Shown: in pieces, positions 1 through 8,014 of the stretch
Position numbering within the stretch: the first letter of the stretch is position 1
Layout of the letters: each line of letters begins with the position of its first letter
Assembly (NCBI GenBank): GCA_017514785.1
Contig: JAFWIO010000035.1
Location: 1 to 64,000, forward strand
Reading direction: 5' to 3'
Length of the DNA stretch: 64,000 nt
Origin: Eubacterium sp.
Lineage (GTDB): Bacteria; Bacillota; Clostridia; Lachnospirales; Lachnospiraceae
The notes under the pieces: model-generated
The model's database searches: none
Told to the model about the DNA's origin: nothing
What the model saw: only the letters and a program-made list of their open reading frames with translations
Translations under genes and position numbers: made by a program

Positions 1-792
1 GGTTTTCCAAATGTTGGAAAGTCTACACTTTTATCTAGAGTAAGTAATGCTAGACCAAAGATTGCAAACTATCACTTTACAACAATTAATCCTAATCTAG
101 GTGTTGTAGATTTAGACGGCGGCAAAGGATTTGTTATTGCTGATATCCCTGGGCTGATTGAGGGTGCATCTGACGGTGTTGGTCTTGGTCATCAGTTTTT
201 AAAACATATTGAGAGAACAAAAGTTATTATTCATATTATTGATGCCGCATCTGTGGAAGGTCGAGATCCTATTGCAGATATTAAAGCGATTAACAATGAA
301 TTAGAAAAGTTTAACCCAGAGCTTTTAGAAAAACCTCAAGTGATAGCAGCAAACAAGATTGATGCTATCTGGGATGAAAACGATACGACTATCGATGATC
401 TAAAAGCAGAGTTTGAACCAGACATTAAAGTATTTCCTATTTCAGCAGTTTCTGGTGAAGGAGTTAAAGAATTGTTATTTGCCGTTCGCGCTATGTTAGA
501 TGAAGTAGGAGACGAAGTAACAGTTTATGAAACTGAGTTTGATATTAATGACTTTATCGATAACGAAGATTTACCATACACAGTTGAGAAGTTGGATGAT
601 GAAACATATTCAGTTGAAGGACCTCGAATTGAGAGAATGCTTGGATACACAAACTTCGACACAGAAAAAGGTTTCTTATTCTTCCAAGAGTTTATGGTTA
701 AGAATGGAATAGTAGAAGAGATGGAAGCACTCGGAATGAAAGAGGGCGACACAGTAAAAATCTACGGACATTATTTCGAATATTATAAATAG
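1..792 (+). CDS. obgE: GTPase ObgE/CgtA, 3' part (5' end outside window)
   Basis: Partial gene open from base 1; 263 residues are visible. Reading starts in the G1/Walker A loop (GFPNVGKST). DIPG (G3, about base 140) and NKID (G4, about base 355) follow. The last roughly 75 residues form the Obg C-terminal (OCT) domain ending GHYFEYYK. ObgE is an essential large-subunit-associated GTPase in ribosome assembly and stress control. The glycine-rich Obg fold lies upstream of the window. nadD starts 7 bases after the stop, so the two are probably co-transcribed. Identification is firm from the G motifs plus the OCT domain. Confidence 0.96.
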   Translation, partial: GFPNVGKSTLLSRVSNARPKIANYHFTTINPNLGVVDLDGGKGFVIADIPGLIEGASDGVGLGHQFLKHIERTKVIIHIIDAASVEGRDPIADIKAINNELEKFNPELLEKPQVIAANKIDAIWDENDTTIDDLKAEFEPDIKVFPISAVSGEGVKELLFAVRAMLDEVGDEVTVYETEFDINDFIDNEDLPYTVEKLDDETYSVEGPRIERMLGYTNFDTEKGFLFFQEFMVKNGIVEEMEALGMKEGDTVKIYGHYFEYYK

Positions 793-799
793 GTGAATT

Positions 800-1972
800 A
801 TGAAAATTGGAATTTTAGGTGGAACTTTTGATCCGATTCACAATGCACATATTGAGATTGCAAAGAATGCGTTGGAGCAGTTCAAACTGGATAAAGTTTG
901 GATTATGCCAACACCAAATCCACCTCACAAAGACAAAGAAAATATCACATCTGTAGAAGACAGGGTGAATATGATTAAGTTAGCCATTGAAAATATTGAT
1001 GGCTTAGAACTTTGTGATTATGAAATCAAAAAAGATGGTAAAGTTTATTCTGCGGATACTTTGACGGAGTTAAAAGAACTTTACCCAGATGATAAATTTT
1101 ATTTTATTATTGGAAGTGATTCACTAGAGAGTTTTGCTAGTTGGCGAAGACCAGAAGTGATTGTTGATAAAGCACAGCTTCTAGTTGTTAAGCGTGGAGA
1201 AAAAGGTTCTGATTTAGATTTTGAAAAATTAGTAGCCGAACTTGAAGATAAATTTGAAATTATGATTCCAAGCATCGCTATGGATGAAATGTATGAGTCA
1301 TCTACTGAAATTAGAATAGGTGAACAAAACTTAGAACATTCTGTTCCAGATAAAGTATATAAATACATTTTGGAACATAATTTATACAAAGAAAAAGTAA
1401 ATGAAGCATGGTCTGTTGCAAAGATCAAAGGTGATTTGCTAAAGCGTTTAAACTCACATAGATATCAGCACACATTAGGTGTAGCAGATACAGCTGTAAA
1501 GATGGCAGAATCCTTTGATGTTAACCCAAATCAAGCATACTTAGCTGGAATATTGCACGATTGTGCGAAATATTTCGACGATACAGAGCTTTTAAGCGTA
1601 TGTGCTGAGAATGACGTAAAAGTCACACAAATTGAGCAAAAAAAGCCGTTTTTATTGCATGCTAAAGTGGGTGTGATAGTTGCAAAAGAGCGTTATCATA
1701 TAACAGATCAAGAAGTATTAGACGCAGTTTTGTGGCATACCACGGGCAAGGCAGAAATGAGCGATTTGGAGAAGATTATCTTTGCCGCGGACTATATTGA
1801 ACCTGGCAGAAAAGATCTTCCAAGGCTAGATTATTTAAGAGACATTTCGACAAAGGATTTGAATTTGTTAGTTAAATGTATTCTCGAAAATATGATGGAA
1901 TACTTAAAATCAACAAATGAAGAAATAGAAGAACATACACTAGAAGCATATAATTATTATAAGGAGATTTAG
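800..1972 (+). CDS. nadD: NadD-YqeK fusion: nicotinate-nucleotide adenylyltransferase with HD-domain hydrolase
   Basis: Two enzymes in one 390-residue chain. Residues 1 to about 200 are NadD, which converts nicotinate mononucleotide and ATP to deamido-NAD; GGTFDPIHNAH (residues 7-17) is the nucleotidyltransferase motif and SSTEIR near 170 the second ATP-binding motif. Residues about 205-390 are a YqeK-type HD domain, with an upstream His near 222, HDCAK near 253, a later HTTGK and FAADYIEPGR. YqeK proteins hydrolyse diadenosine tetraphosphate symmetrically (family knowledge). In Bacillus the two are separate adjacent genes. An AGGTG ribosome binding site precedes the ATG. rsfS follows at 10 bases, the usual nadD-yqeK-rsfS order. 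Confidence 0.95.
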   Translation: MKIGILGGTFDPIHNAHIEIAKNALEQFKLDKVWIMPTPNPPHKDKENITSVEDRVNMIKLAIENIDGLELCDYEIKKDGKVYSADTLTELKELYPDDKFYFIIGSDSLESFASWRRPEVIVDKAQLLVVKRGEKGSDLDFEKLVAELEDKFEIMIPSIAMDEMYESSTEIRIGEQNLEHSVPDKVYKYILEHNLYKEKVNEAWSVAKIKGDLLKRLNSHRYQHTLGVADTAVKMAESFDVNPNQAYLAGILHDCAKYFDDTELLSVCAENDVKVTQIEQKKPFLLHAKVGVIVAKERYHITDQEVLDAVLWHTTGKAEMSDLEKIIFAADYIEPGRKDLPRLDYLRDISTKDLNLLVKCILENMMEYLKSTNEEIEEHTLEAYNYYKEI

Positions 1973-1982
1973 AACGAGACAT

Positions 1983-2330
1983 ATGGATTCAAAACAGATT
2001 GCAAAAATAGCATTTGATGCATTAGAAGACAAAAAGGGTGTTAATATCAAGATAATTGATATTTCAAACATTTCAATTTTAGCTGATTATTTTATTATTG
2101 CTGGTGGTACAAATGAAAACCAAGTAAAGGCTTTAGCAGATAATGTGGAAGAGGAACTAGCTAAGGTCAATATGACTCCAAAGCAGATTGAGGGTTACAA
2201 CAACGCTAATTGGATTTTGATGGACTATCAAGATGTTATTATTCATATATTCAACGAACAAGATAGATTGTTCTTTGACTTGGAAAGAATTTGGTCAGAC
2301 GGTAACGAGATAAACGGAACTGACCTATAA
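1983..2330 (+). CDS. rsfS: ribosomal silencing factor RsfS
   Basis: 115 residues, normal for RsfS (YbeB/Iojap family). The protein binds uL14 on the 50S subunit and blocks subunit joining when nutrients are scarce. The central sequence with ADYFIIAGGTNENQV and the later WILMDYQDVIIHIF are the conserved family core. AAGGAG at 1961-1966 is 16 bases from the ATG, longer than ideal, so translation may be coupled to nadD-yqeK. Position after nadD-yqeK supports the call. Confidence 0.95.
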   Translation: MDSKQIAKIAFDALEDKKGVNIKIIDISNISILADYFIIAGGTNENQVKALADNVEEELAKVNMTPKQIEGYNNANWILMDYQDVIIHIFNEQDRLFFDLERIWSDGNEINGTDL

Positions 2331-2345
2331 GAAGAAGGTGAAATT

Positions 2346-3629
2346 ATGGAAAGACCAATGGTACCAATTACATTATTAACAGGATATTTGGGTGCGGGCA
2401 AGACTACACTTTTAAATGAAGTGCTCGCAAATCAAGAGGGCTACAAAGTAGCTGTTATCGTTAATGATATAGGCGAAGTAAATATTGATGCATCACTTAT
2501 CGCTAAGGGTGGCGAAGTGACAATGGCTGATAACAACTTAGTTCCGCTTACAAACGGTTGTATTTGTTGTACATTAAATGAAGATTTGATTAACCAGATT
2601 CTTGATTTAATTCAGACTGGCAAATTTGACTATATCATGATTGAGGCGAGTGGTATTTGTGAACCGATTCCAATCGCTCAGTCAATTGCAGTTTTGGATG
2701 GATCATTTGACCCTAATGCTAAGATTGCTAAGCTTGATAATATTGTAAGTGTGGTCGATGTGGCCAGACTAGCTGATGAGTTCGGCTGCGGCGAAAAGTT
2801 GTTAGACGATGATGTAGAAGATGAAGACATTGAAAGTCTTATCATTCAGCAGATTGAGTTTTGTAATACAATCATTCTTAATAAAGTTGATACAGTTTCT
2901 AGCGAGCAACTAGAGACAGTTAAATCTATTATTAAGAAACTTCAACCCAAAGCAAAGATTATAGAGACAAATTATTGTAAGGTTCCATGTTCAGAAATTT
3001 TAAATACAGGAAGATTTGATTTTGAACAAGCAAGTCTTTCAGCTGGCTGGGTCGGGGAGTTAGACGCAGAAGTAGAAGAGACAGAGCATCATGAACACCA
3101 CGACCATGAAGAACACGATCGTCATCACGAACATGATGAACATGAACATCACCACGAGCATGAACATCATCACAACGACCACGAAGAGCACCATCACGAG
3201 CACGGACATCATCATGGACACGGTCATCATCACCATCACCACGATGGCGACCACGGCCACGAAGAAGAATTCGGTATTGAAACATTTGTATATTACAAAC
3301 GTGATCCATTCACAAAAGAAGGTTTCGAGAACTTTGTCGAGAACTATCCTGAAGGAGTTATCCGTACTAAAGGAATTGTTTGGGTTATAGAAAACAACGA
3401 CATGGCATATATGTTTGAACAGGCCGGCAAACAAGTCGGAATCCAACAAGCTGGTCAATGGGTCGCTACCGCTCCAAAGGAAACACAAGAGCAGATGATG
3501 GCAGAAGACCCAACTTTAGTTCGCGACTGGGACGAAGAAATAGGTGATAGAATGGTAAAACTTGTTTTCATTGGAAAAGATATGGACAAAGATGAAATAA
3601 TTAAAAGACTTGATGGATGTCTAGCATAG
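2346..3629 (+). CDS. COG0523/CobW-family metallochaperone GTPase with histidine-rich insert
   Basis: 427 residues. Walker A GYLGAGKT is at residues 13-20, the family's metal-binding CxCC motif at about 72-75 (GCICC), then EASGICEP and NKVD. A segment from about 247 to 307 carries more than 30 histidines alternating with Asp/Glu/Gly. The C-terminal CobW_C domain follows (about 315-427). COG0523 proteins deliver metals, often zinc, to client enzymes using GTP; the His-rich stretch suggests metal storage or loading (inference). It is the last gene of the obgE-nadD-rsfS run and is followed by a strong terminator. I saw no obvious Zur-type palindrome just upstream. The exact metal and client cannot be told from sequence. 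Confidence 0.9.
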   Translation: MERPMVPITLLTGYLGAGKTTLLNEVLANQEGYKVAVIVNDIGEVNIDASLIAKGGEVTMADNNLVPLTNGCICCTLNEDLINQILDLIQTGKFDYIMIEASGICEPIPIAQSIAVLDGSFDPNAKIAKLDNIVSVVDVARLADEFGCGEKLLDDDVEDEDIESLIIQQIEFCNTIILNKVDTVSSEQLETVKSIIKKLQPKAKIIETNYCKVPCSEILNTGRFDFEQASLSAGWVGELDAEVEETEHHEHHDHEEHDRHHEHDEHEHHHEHEHHHNDHEEHHHEHGHHHGHGHHHHHHDGDHGHEEEFGIETFVYYKRDPFTKEGFENFVENYPEGVIRTKGIVWVIENNDMAYMFEQAGKQVGIQQAGQWVATAPKETQEQMMAEDPTLVRDWDEEIGDRMVKLVFIGKDMDKDEIIKRLDGCLA

Positions 3630-3636
3630 ACTAACT

Positions 3637-3667
3637 AAACCCACAAATAATTGTGGGTTTTATTTTT
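3637..3667 (+). terminator. Rho-independent terminator of the obgE-nadD-rsfS-COG0523 operon
   Basis: A perfect 10-bp stem (AAACCCACAA / TTGTGGGTTT) with an ATAA loop, followed by TATTTTT, begins 7 bases after the stop codon. Confidence 0.9.
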
Positions 3668-3694
3668 GCTTATAATTATGATATTATTTATATA
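3666..3694 (+). promoter_or_regulatory. candidate sigma-A promoter for the membrane protein gene
   Basis: TTGCTT, 17-base spacer, TATATA. The -35 overlaps the T tract of the preceding terminator. AGGAGGG and the ATG at 3720 follow. Read by eye in AT-rich DNA. Confidence 0.5.
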
Positions 3695-3719
3695 GAAATT
3701 ATAGGAGGGAGTATAAATA

Positions 3720-4844
3720 ATGAATAAATTTAAGACTTCAGTTTCTAATACTTTAGAAAAAATCCAATTCAAAAATATCAAGGTGATAACAGTGTCTGCT
3801 ATAGCTGTCAGTTTATTCTTAATGTTTTTGACTATTACTATGCCTTTGTCGGATGGGTATAGTTCAGGGATGGCTATCACAGCCCTTAACTTTTTTGCAT
3901 TTATTGCTACGATTATTCTACTAATTTTTGTTAGTACGAACAGTAGCTTTAATTCTTTATTTGTTGCTGTAGTTATAAATGGTGTAGCAGTAGCAATAGG
4001 ATTTATAGTCACAATTATTAATTTTATTGATTACATCAGTTTTTATAACAAAGGCTTAAAATCATCATCTATTATTTCAGAGAGTAAAGCATTTTTCATG
4101 AAGAATATGATGTTATATACACTGGATATCTTAGGCTTTATTGCATTTATTGTAGCGATAGTATTCTTATTAATTTGTATTAAGAAAAGACAAGAGACTA
4201 ACACTAAAATATCTTTCTTAATTCCGCAATTAATACTTGTAGGCTTTTTTGTTATTAGTTTAGTTCATTTCTTTACCGTAGTAATTTTTGGTTACAATTA
4301 TGCAATGATGAGAAGCCTTACTAATCTGGTTATCTCTGTTAGTTGGGTTTTAGTTGCTGTTTATTTAGAAACAAGACCAAAAGTAACAGCTGATTTTACT
4401 AAAGAAGTTAATACAGTATCTGCAAACGCATACGCTAAGAACAATGCATCTCTTAAGGACAATAAAGATTATCACTTTATGAATACTAATCTAGTATTAC
4501 ATTTCTTCTTGGTAATTGTTACTTGCGGCATTTGGAACTATATTGGAATCTTTAAAATCACAAGATATCTAAGTAGCTTAAACAAGGATTACTACAGAGA
4601 TCCAATTACAAAACTGTTGTTATTTATGTTTATTCCATTCTATAGTTATTATTATTACTACAAATCAGGAGTGATAGTAGACAGTTTGAATAGAATTCCA
4701 AAAGGAAAATCAGGAACACTACTTTGCTTTTTGAGTATCTTTTTCCCAGGAGCATCATTCTTAGTATTAATTAATAAAGCTCAGCAATTAGAATATACAA
4801 TGCCTCCTCAGGAAAATACACAGAATGTAAATTCAGTACAATAG
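3720..4844 (+). CDS. multi-pass membrane protein with C-terminal DUF4234-like domain
   Basis: 374 residues in an apparent single-gene unit with its own promoter and terminator. The N-terminal half has about six hydrophobic segments in pairs (about 21-45, 55-75, 80-105, 138-160, 170-190, 200-220). A short polar linker follows, then a C-terminal block (about 250-360) with TCGIWNYIGIFKITRYL and aromatic FYSYYYYYKSG, which resembles DUF4234 membrane domains. No enzyme motif is visible. An AGGAGGG site lies upstream of the ATG. Function unknown; the domain call is by resemblance only. Confidence 0.8.
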   Translation: MNKFKTSVSNTLEKIQFKNIKVITVSAIAVSLFLMFLTITMPLSDGYSSGMAITALNFFAFIATIILLIFVSTNSSFNSLFVAVVINGVAVAIGFIVTIINFIDYISFYNKGLKSSSIISESKAFFMKNMMLYTLDILGFIAFIVAIVFLLICIKKRQETNTKISFLIPQLILVGFFVISLVHFFTVVIFGYNYAMMRSLTNLVISVSWVLVAVYLETRPKVTADFTKEVNTVSANAYAKNNASLKDNKDYHFMNTNLVLHFFLVIVTCGIWNYIGIFKITRYLSSLNKDYYRDPITKLLLFMFIPFYSYYYYYKSGVIVDSLNRIPKGKSGTLLCFLSIFFPGASFLVLINKAQQLEYTMPPQENTQNVNSVQ

Positions 4845-4857
4845 ATTAATACAAAAT

Positions 4858-4887
4858 AAAAAGAGCATCGCATAGATGCTCTTTTTT
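4858..4887. terminator. bidirectional terminator between convergent genes
   Basis: AAAAAGAGCATC and GATGCTCTTTTTT around a five-base loop. A on the left and T on the right let it serve both the rightward membrane-protein gene and leftward lexA. Confidence 0.9.
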
Positions 4888-4903
4888 ATTGTATACATTT
4901 ATC

Positions 4904-5524
4904 TTAAATAATATTTGGTCGATAAAGTGAATATACCTTTCCAACAATCTGACAATCAGTACAAATGATTGGTTCATAATCATCATTCTCAGGCTGGAGT
5001 CTAATGTGATCAGTTTCCTTGTAGAATCTTTTAACTGTAACCGAATCTTCTAATAGTGCAACAACAATATCACCATTATTTGCAGTATCAGTTTTTTCTA
5101 CGATCAAATAGTCTCCTTCAAAGAATCCGACATTTATCATACTGTCGCCATGAACTTTAAGAATAAATGTATCTTTATTTGGAAGAAACTCTGTAGGAAT
5201 AGCAAAGTAATTTTCAATATTCTCTACAGCAAGTAGTGGTTCACCTGCAGCCACGCGTCCTACAATAGGAATGTTTGAAATTTCTCTTCTAGAAATAGCA
5301 AACTCGTCATCATCCACAATCTCAATAGCTCTAGTCTTAGATGAATCTCTTTTGATATATCCATTTTCTTCTAAAGTATTAAGATGAGAATGAACAGAAG
5401 AAGTAGAACTTAGTCCAACCTTTTCGCATATCTCCCTGACAGTAGGTGGATAACCTTTTCTTAATATCTCTTCCTTAATATAATCTAATATTTCTTGCTG
5501 TTTAGCAGATATTTTACCAGGCAT
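4904..5524 (-). CDS. lexA: SOS transcriptional repressor LexA
   Basis: 206 residues from the ATG at 5524, chosen because AAGGAGG lies just upstream; a longer in-frame start at 5554 lacks such a site. The N-terminal winged helix-turn-helix (about 1-70) binds SOS boxes. The C-terminal S24 domain has the self-cleavage Ala-Gly bond at about 93-94 (VAAGEP), nucleophile Ser128 in HGDSM and general-base Lys165 in TVKRF. RecA-stimulated autocleavage would derepress the regulon. It is divergent from a LysM membrane protein across three LexA-box-like palindromes, as in the lexA-yneA arrangement of Bacillus. Confidence 0.98.
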   Translation of the reverse strand: MPGKISAKQQEILDYIKEEILRKGYPPTVREICEKVGLSSTSSVHSHLNTLEENGYIKRDSSKTRAIEIVDDDEFAISRREISNIPIVGRVAAGEPLLAVENIENYFAIPTEFLPNKDTFILKVHGDSMINVGFFEGDYLIVEKTDTANNGDIVVALLEDSVTVKRFYKETDHIRLQPENDDYEPIICTDCQIVGKVYSLYRPNII

Positions 5525-5576
5525 TTTATATACCTCCTTATTCAACTGTACCATTTATTGTACTGTTCTTATGTTA

Positions 5577-5606
5577 ATCTTAACACAGTTAAAAAAGGGA
5601 TGTCAA
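5577..5606 (-). promoter_or_regulatory. candidate lexA promoter
   Basis: On the minus strand: TTGACA (5606-5601), 18-base spacer, TAAGAT (5582-5577). It lies about 50 bases upstream of the lexA ATG and just downstream of a LexA-box-like palindrome, consistent with autoregulation. Confidence 0.7.
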
Positions 5607-5614
5607 GAAAAAAT

Positions 5615-5628
5615 CGAACAAATATTCG
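5615..5628. promoter_or_regulatory. LexA box, near consensus (lexA side)
   Basis: CGAACAAATATTCG matches the Gram-positive SOS box CGAACRNRYGTTYC at all but two positions. It sits just upstream of the lexA -35. Confidence 0.7.
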
Positions 5629-5637
5629 AAAAAAGTA

Positions 5638-5666
5638 TTGACAAACATCTGTTCGAATATTATACT
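5638..5666 (+). promoter_or_regulatory. sigma-A promoter of the yneA-like gene
   Basis: Perfect TTGACA, 17-base spacer, TATACT. A LexA-box-like palindrome fills most of the spacer, so bound LexA should block RNA polymerase directly. Confidence 0.88.
5642..5655. promoter_or_regulatory. LexA box inside the yneA-like promoter
   Basis: CAAACATCTGTTCG reads on the minus strand as CGAACAGATGTTTG, one mismatch from CGAACRNRYGTTYC (last base). It overlaps the end of the -35 and the spacer. Confidence 0.75.
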
Positions 5667-5679
5667 TAATACAAGAAAA

Positions 5680-5693
5680 CGAACAAATGTTCC
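5680..5693. promoter_or_regulatory. consensus LexA box downstream of the yneA-like -10
   Basis: CGAACAAATGTTCC matches CGAACRNRYGTTYC at every position. It starts 14 bases after the -10, over the likely early transcribed region, 31 bases before the ATG. Confidence 0.9.
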
Positions 5694-5723
5694 CATATAA
5701 TTATAATAGTGTGGAGGTCAGAT

Positions 5724-6038
5724 ATGAGAACTATTACAAAGAAAAAATTCTATTTAATAATGACTGCAGTATTTGCAATTGTTATCGTAATCATGTTGGG
5801 AGTTAAATTTGTAGATGCTAGTGATAGCGCTAATACACCTAAGTATAAGTACTATACAAGCTATAAAATCCAGGAGAACGATACATTGACTAGTATTGCA
5901 GAAGAACATACTAAAGGTACAGATGTATCAATTAAAGACTATATAAGCGATTTAAAGAATGATAATAGATTGAAAGATGATGAGATCACAGAAGGTGAGA
6001 ACTTAATCATTTCATATTATTCAGATATTGCAAAATAA
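5724..6038 (+). CDS. yneA: YneA-like LysM membrane protein, probable SOS division inhibitor
   Basis: 104 residues from the ATG at 5724, placed by GGAGG at 5713-5717; a GTG at 5709 would start ahead of that site. A basic N-terminus (RTITKKK), one membrane segment (about 9-29) and an extracytoplasmic LysM-like domain (about 46-98, beginning YKIQENDTLTSIAEEH) give the same architecture and size as Bacillus YneA, which delays division during the SOS response. Divergent placement from lexA and three LexA-box-like sites make SOS control almost certain. The division-inhibitor role is inferred from architecture and synteny, since YneA proteins diverge strongly. Confidence 0.85.
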   Translation: MRTITKKKFYLIMTAVFAIVIVIMLGVKFVDASDSANTPKYKYYTSYKIQENDTLTSIAEEHTKGTDVSIKDYISDLKNDNRLKDDEITEGENLIISYYSDIAK

Positions 6039-6113
6039 TCATTTTTATATTTCTCTTTTTGTTAAGTTTCAATGTTATATTGTTTCTTATAATTACTACC
6101 TTTTTTCTTTTAA

Positions 6114-6156
6114 AAAAGATGCTTTCCAGTTTATCTGGTTAGCATCTTTTGTTTTT
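6114..6156. terminator. bidirectional terminator between the yneA-like gene and the recombinase
   Basis: AAAAGATGCT pairs with AGCATCTTTT and an inner CCAG with CTGG. GTTTTT follows on the right and an A-rich tract lies on the left, serving both convergent genes. Confidence 0.85.
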
Positions 6157-7207
6157 AATCTTTTCTAAGTTTTACAGCATTTCTAGCTTTACGTCTTCGT
6201 TCATCCTCAATAGCTGCATAATGTTTCTTTGTAGTATTTACATCTTTGTGGCCTAGCACATCAGCTACCAAGTATATATCACCTGTTTCACGGTAAAGTG
6301 CAGTACCATAAGTGCTTCGTAATTTGTGAGGAGTGATCTTCTTTAAATTTGTAACAAGAGAAGAGTACTTCTTAACTAAATTTTCTACAGCTCGAACCCC
6401 AATACGTCTTTTCTGCAAAGATAAGAATAGTGCATTTTCATGTCCGGCTTGTGTAACTATATGTTTTCTTTCTTCAATATAATCTCTTAAAGCTTTTTCA
6501 ACTTCTTCGCCGAAGTAAACAACAGTTTCGTAACCACCTTTTCGTCTGATCTTAACACCAGAGTTTTTAAAGTCTATATCATTTATATCTATACCGACAC
6601 ACTCAGATACACGCATTCCAGTTCCAAGTAGAAGTGTAAGAATAGCAACATCTCTAGTTTTAGTTTTTCCGTGGAATCTTTGTTGTGATTTGGTTAATTT
6701 ATCACCCTTATCCACCTCGTCCAATAAATCGGCTACTTCATCGGCATCTAAACGCACAATCTCTTTTTGATGAAGTTTAGGTAACTCAACTATAGCTGCT
6801 GGATTATTTTTGATCTTTTCTTTTTTATAAAAGTAGCGGTAGAGCGTACGTAAACATGCTAACTTACGCTTGATTCCACGTTCAGAGTTTCTATGTAACT
6901 TTCCATTTTCATCTTTATAAAGCTTCAAATACTCTAAATATTCTTCAATATCAGTGGCTGTAATTCTGTCTAGCATATCTAAATCAAAATCAACCACATC
7001 TTTATTCTTTAACGAAGGATTATATTCATGCATATAGTTAAAAAAGACAACCAAATCATATCCATACGCTATACGTGTACGGCTAGAAGTAGTAGGTTCG
7101 ATTCCTCTAAAGAATTCGCCACAAAATCTAGGAAGTTTCATACGAAGTTCCCTAAGTTTTAATTCATTATTAATATCTACTTGATCGTGATAATTTGTAG
7201 CATCCAT
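6155..7207 (-). CDS. tyrosine recombinase, XerC/XerD type
   Basis: 350 residues. An N-terminal SAM-like core-binding domain (about 25-150) is followed by the catalytic domain. Visible catalytic residues are Arg near 196 (GTGMRVSE), a Lys in the beta-hairpin (RRKGG), HKLR near 287, His near 317 (LGHKD) and the nucleophile Tyr near 327 (TKKHYA). Xer proteins resolve chromosome dimers at dif. There is no excisionase, phage gene or att-like repeat nearby, so a housekeeping role is likelier than mobility. It is 30 bases downstream of ttcA, with a GGAGG site. XerC and XerD cannot be told apart here. Confidence 0.9.
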   Translation of the reverse strand: MDATNYHDQVDINNELKLRELRMKLPRFCGEFFRGIEPTTSSRTRIAYGYDLVVFFNYMHEYNPSLKNKDVVDFDLDMLDRITATDIEEYLEYLKLYKDENGKLHRNSERGIKRKLACLRTLYRYFYKKEKIKNNPAAIVELPKLHQKEIVRLDADEVADLLDEVDKGDKLTKSQQRFHGKTKTRDVAILTLLLGTGMRVSECVGIDINDIDFKNSGVKIRRKGGYETVVYFGEEVEKALRDYIEERKHIVTQAGHENALFLSLQKRRIGVRAVENLVKKYSSLVTNLKKITPHKLRSTYGTALYRETGDIYLVADVLGHKDVNTTKKHYAAIEDERRRKARNAVKLRKD

Positions 7208-7237
7208 TTTAAATCCTCCATAAATATAATGAAACGA

Positions 7238-7945
7238 CTATTCATCAAATCCACCGTTCAAAATAGCAGTAAAGAATCTATCTTTAACACCTGGGTTTTC
7301 ACTATTTAACTGTCTAAGTAGGTTTTTAACATATTCACGTTTCGTATGACCATCTATATCACATTGAGGTTTGCACACTGGTAGATCAAATTTCTTCTGA
7401 AAACCAATAACATCCATCTCAGGTACATACATAAGCGGTCTGATAAGTGTTAAATCCATTCGATCTAGATAAGTTACAGGTTTAAATGAATGAAAACGTC
7501 CCTCATATATCAAACTTAAGAGCATAGTCTCAATAATGTCGTCTTTATGGTGAGCAAAAGCAGTTTTATTACAACCTAACTGCTTTGCTAGATCGTTTAA
7601 TGAACCTTTGCGCATCTTCGAGCAAAGAGAGCAGGGGTTCGTTTCACCACGTTGTTCAAACACTATATTCCTAATATCAGTCTTAATAACATGATATTCT
7701 ACATCTAATTCATCACATAAGTCCTTAACTTTGCTAAAATCCATTTCACCATTAGTTAAATCAACTGTAATAGCAACTAATTCGTACTTTTTTGGATAGA
7801 ACCTACGTAGACCTGCAAGAGCGTACAACAAACAAAGGGAATCTTTGCCGCCAGAGATTCCAATTGCAATTTTATCTCCGTCTTGAATCATATCGTAGTC
7901 GGAGATAGCACGTCTTGTATAACTATATAACTGTTGTAGTTCCAT
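7238..7945 (-). CDS. ttcA: TtcA-family tRNA 2-thiocytidine biosynthesis protein
   Basis: 235 residues of the PP-loop ATPase superfamily. SGGKDS near residue 30 binds ATP. CSLC near 103-106 and a later VCKPQC pair are candidate iron-sulfur cluster or sulfur-carrying cysteines. FAHHKDDIIETMLLS is the TtcA/TilS-type motif. TtcA puts sulfur on cytidine 32 of tRNA. The protein is shorter than Escherichia coli TtcA, so a TtcA-like paralogue with another target is possible. A GAGG site precedes the ATG. It heads a probable two-gene unit with the recombinase. Confidence 0.88.
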   Translation of the reverse strand: MELQQLYSYTRRAISDYDMIQDGDKIAIGISGGKDSLCLLYALAGLRRFYPKKYELVAITVDLTNGEMDFSKVKDLCDELDVEYHVIKTDIRNIVFEQRGETNPCSLCSKMRKGSLNDLAKQLGCNKTAFAHHKDDIIETMLLSLIYEGRFHSFKPVTYLDRMDLTLIRPLMYVPEMDVIGFQKKFDLPVCKPQCDIDGHTKREYVKNLLRQLNSENPGVKDRFFTAILNGGFDE

Positions 7946-8014
7946 AAATACCTCAAAAATATATAAAAATAGCCACTAAAGTAGTGGTACATATATTGTC
8001 TAAAATCTATATTT

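Noticed and set aside
3060..3488. Long antisense reading frames across the COG0523 gene, including a Met/Val-rich one
   Set aside because: They are mirror translations of the His-codon repeat (CAC/CAT reads GTG/ATG in reverse) and have no ribosome binding site.
6155..7207. Tyrosine recombinase as a sign of an integrated element
   Set aside because: No att repeats, tRNA target, excisionase, phage or conjugation genes are nearby, and flanking genes are core.
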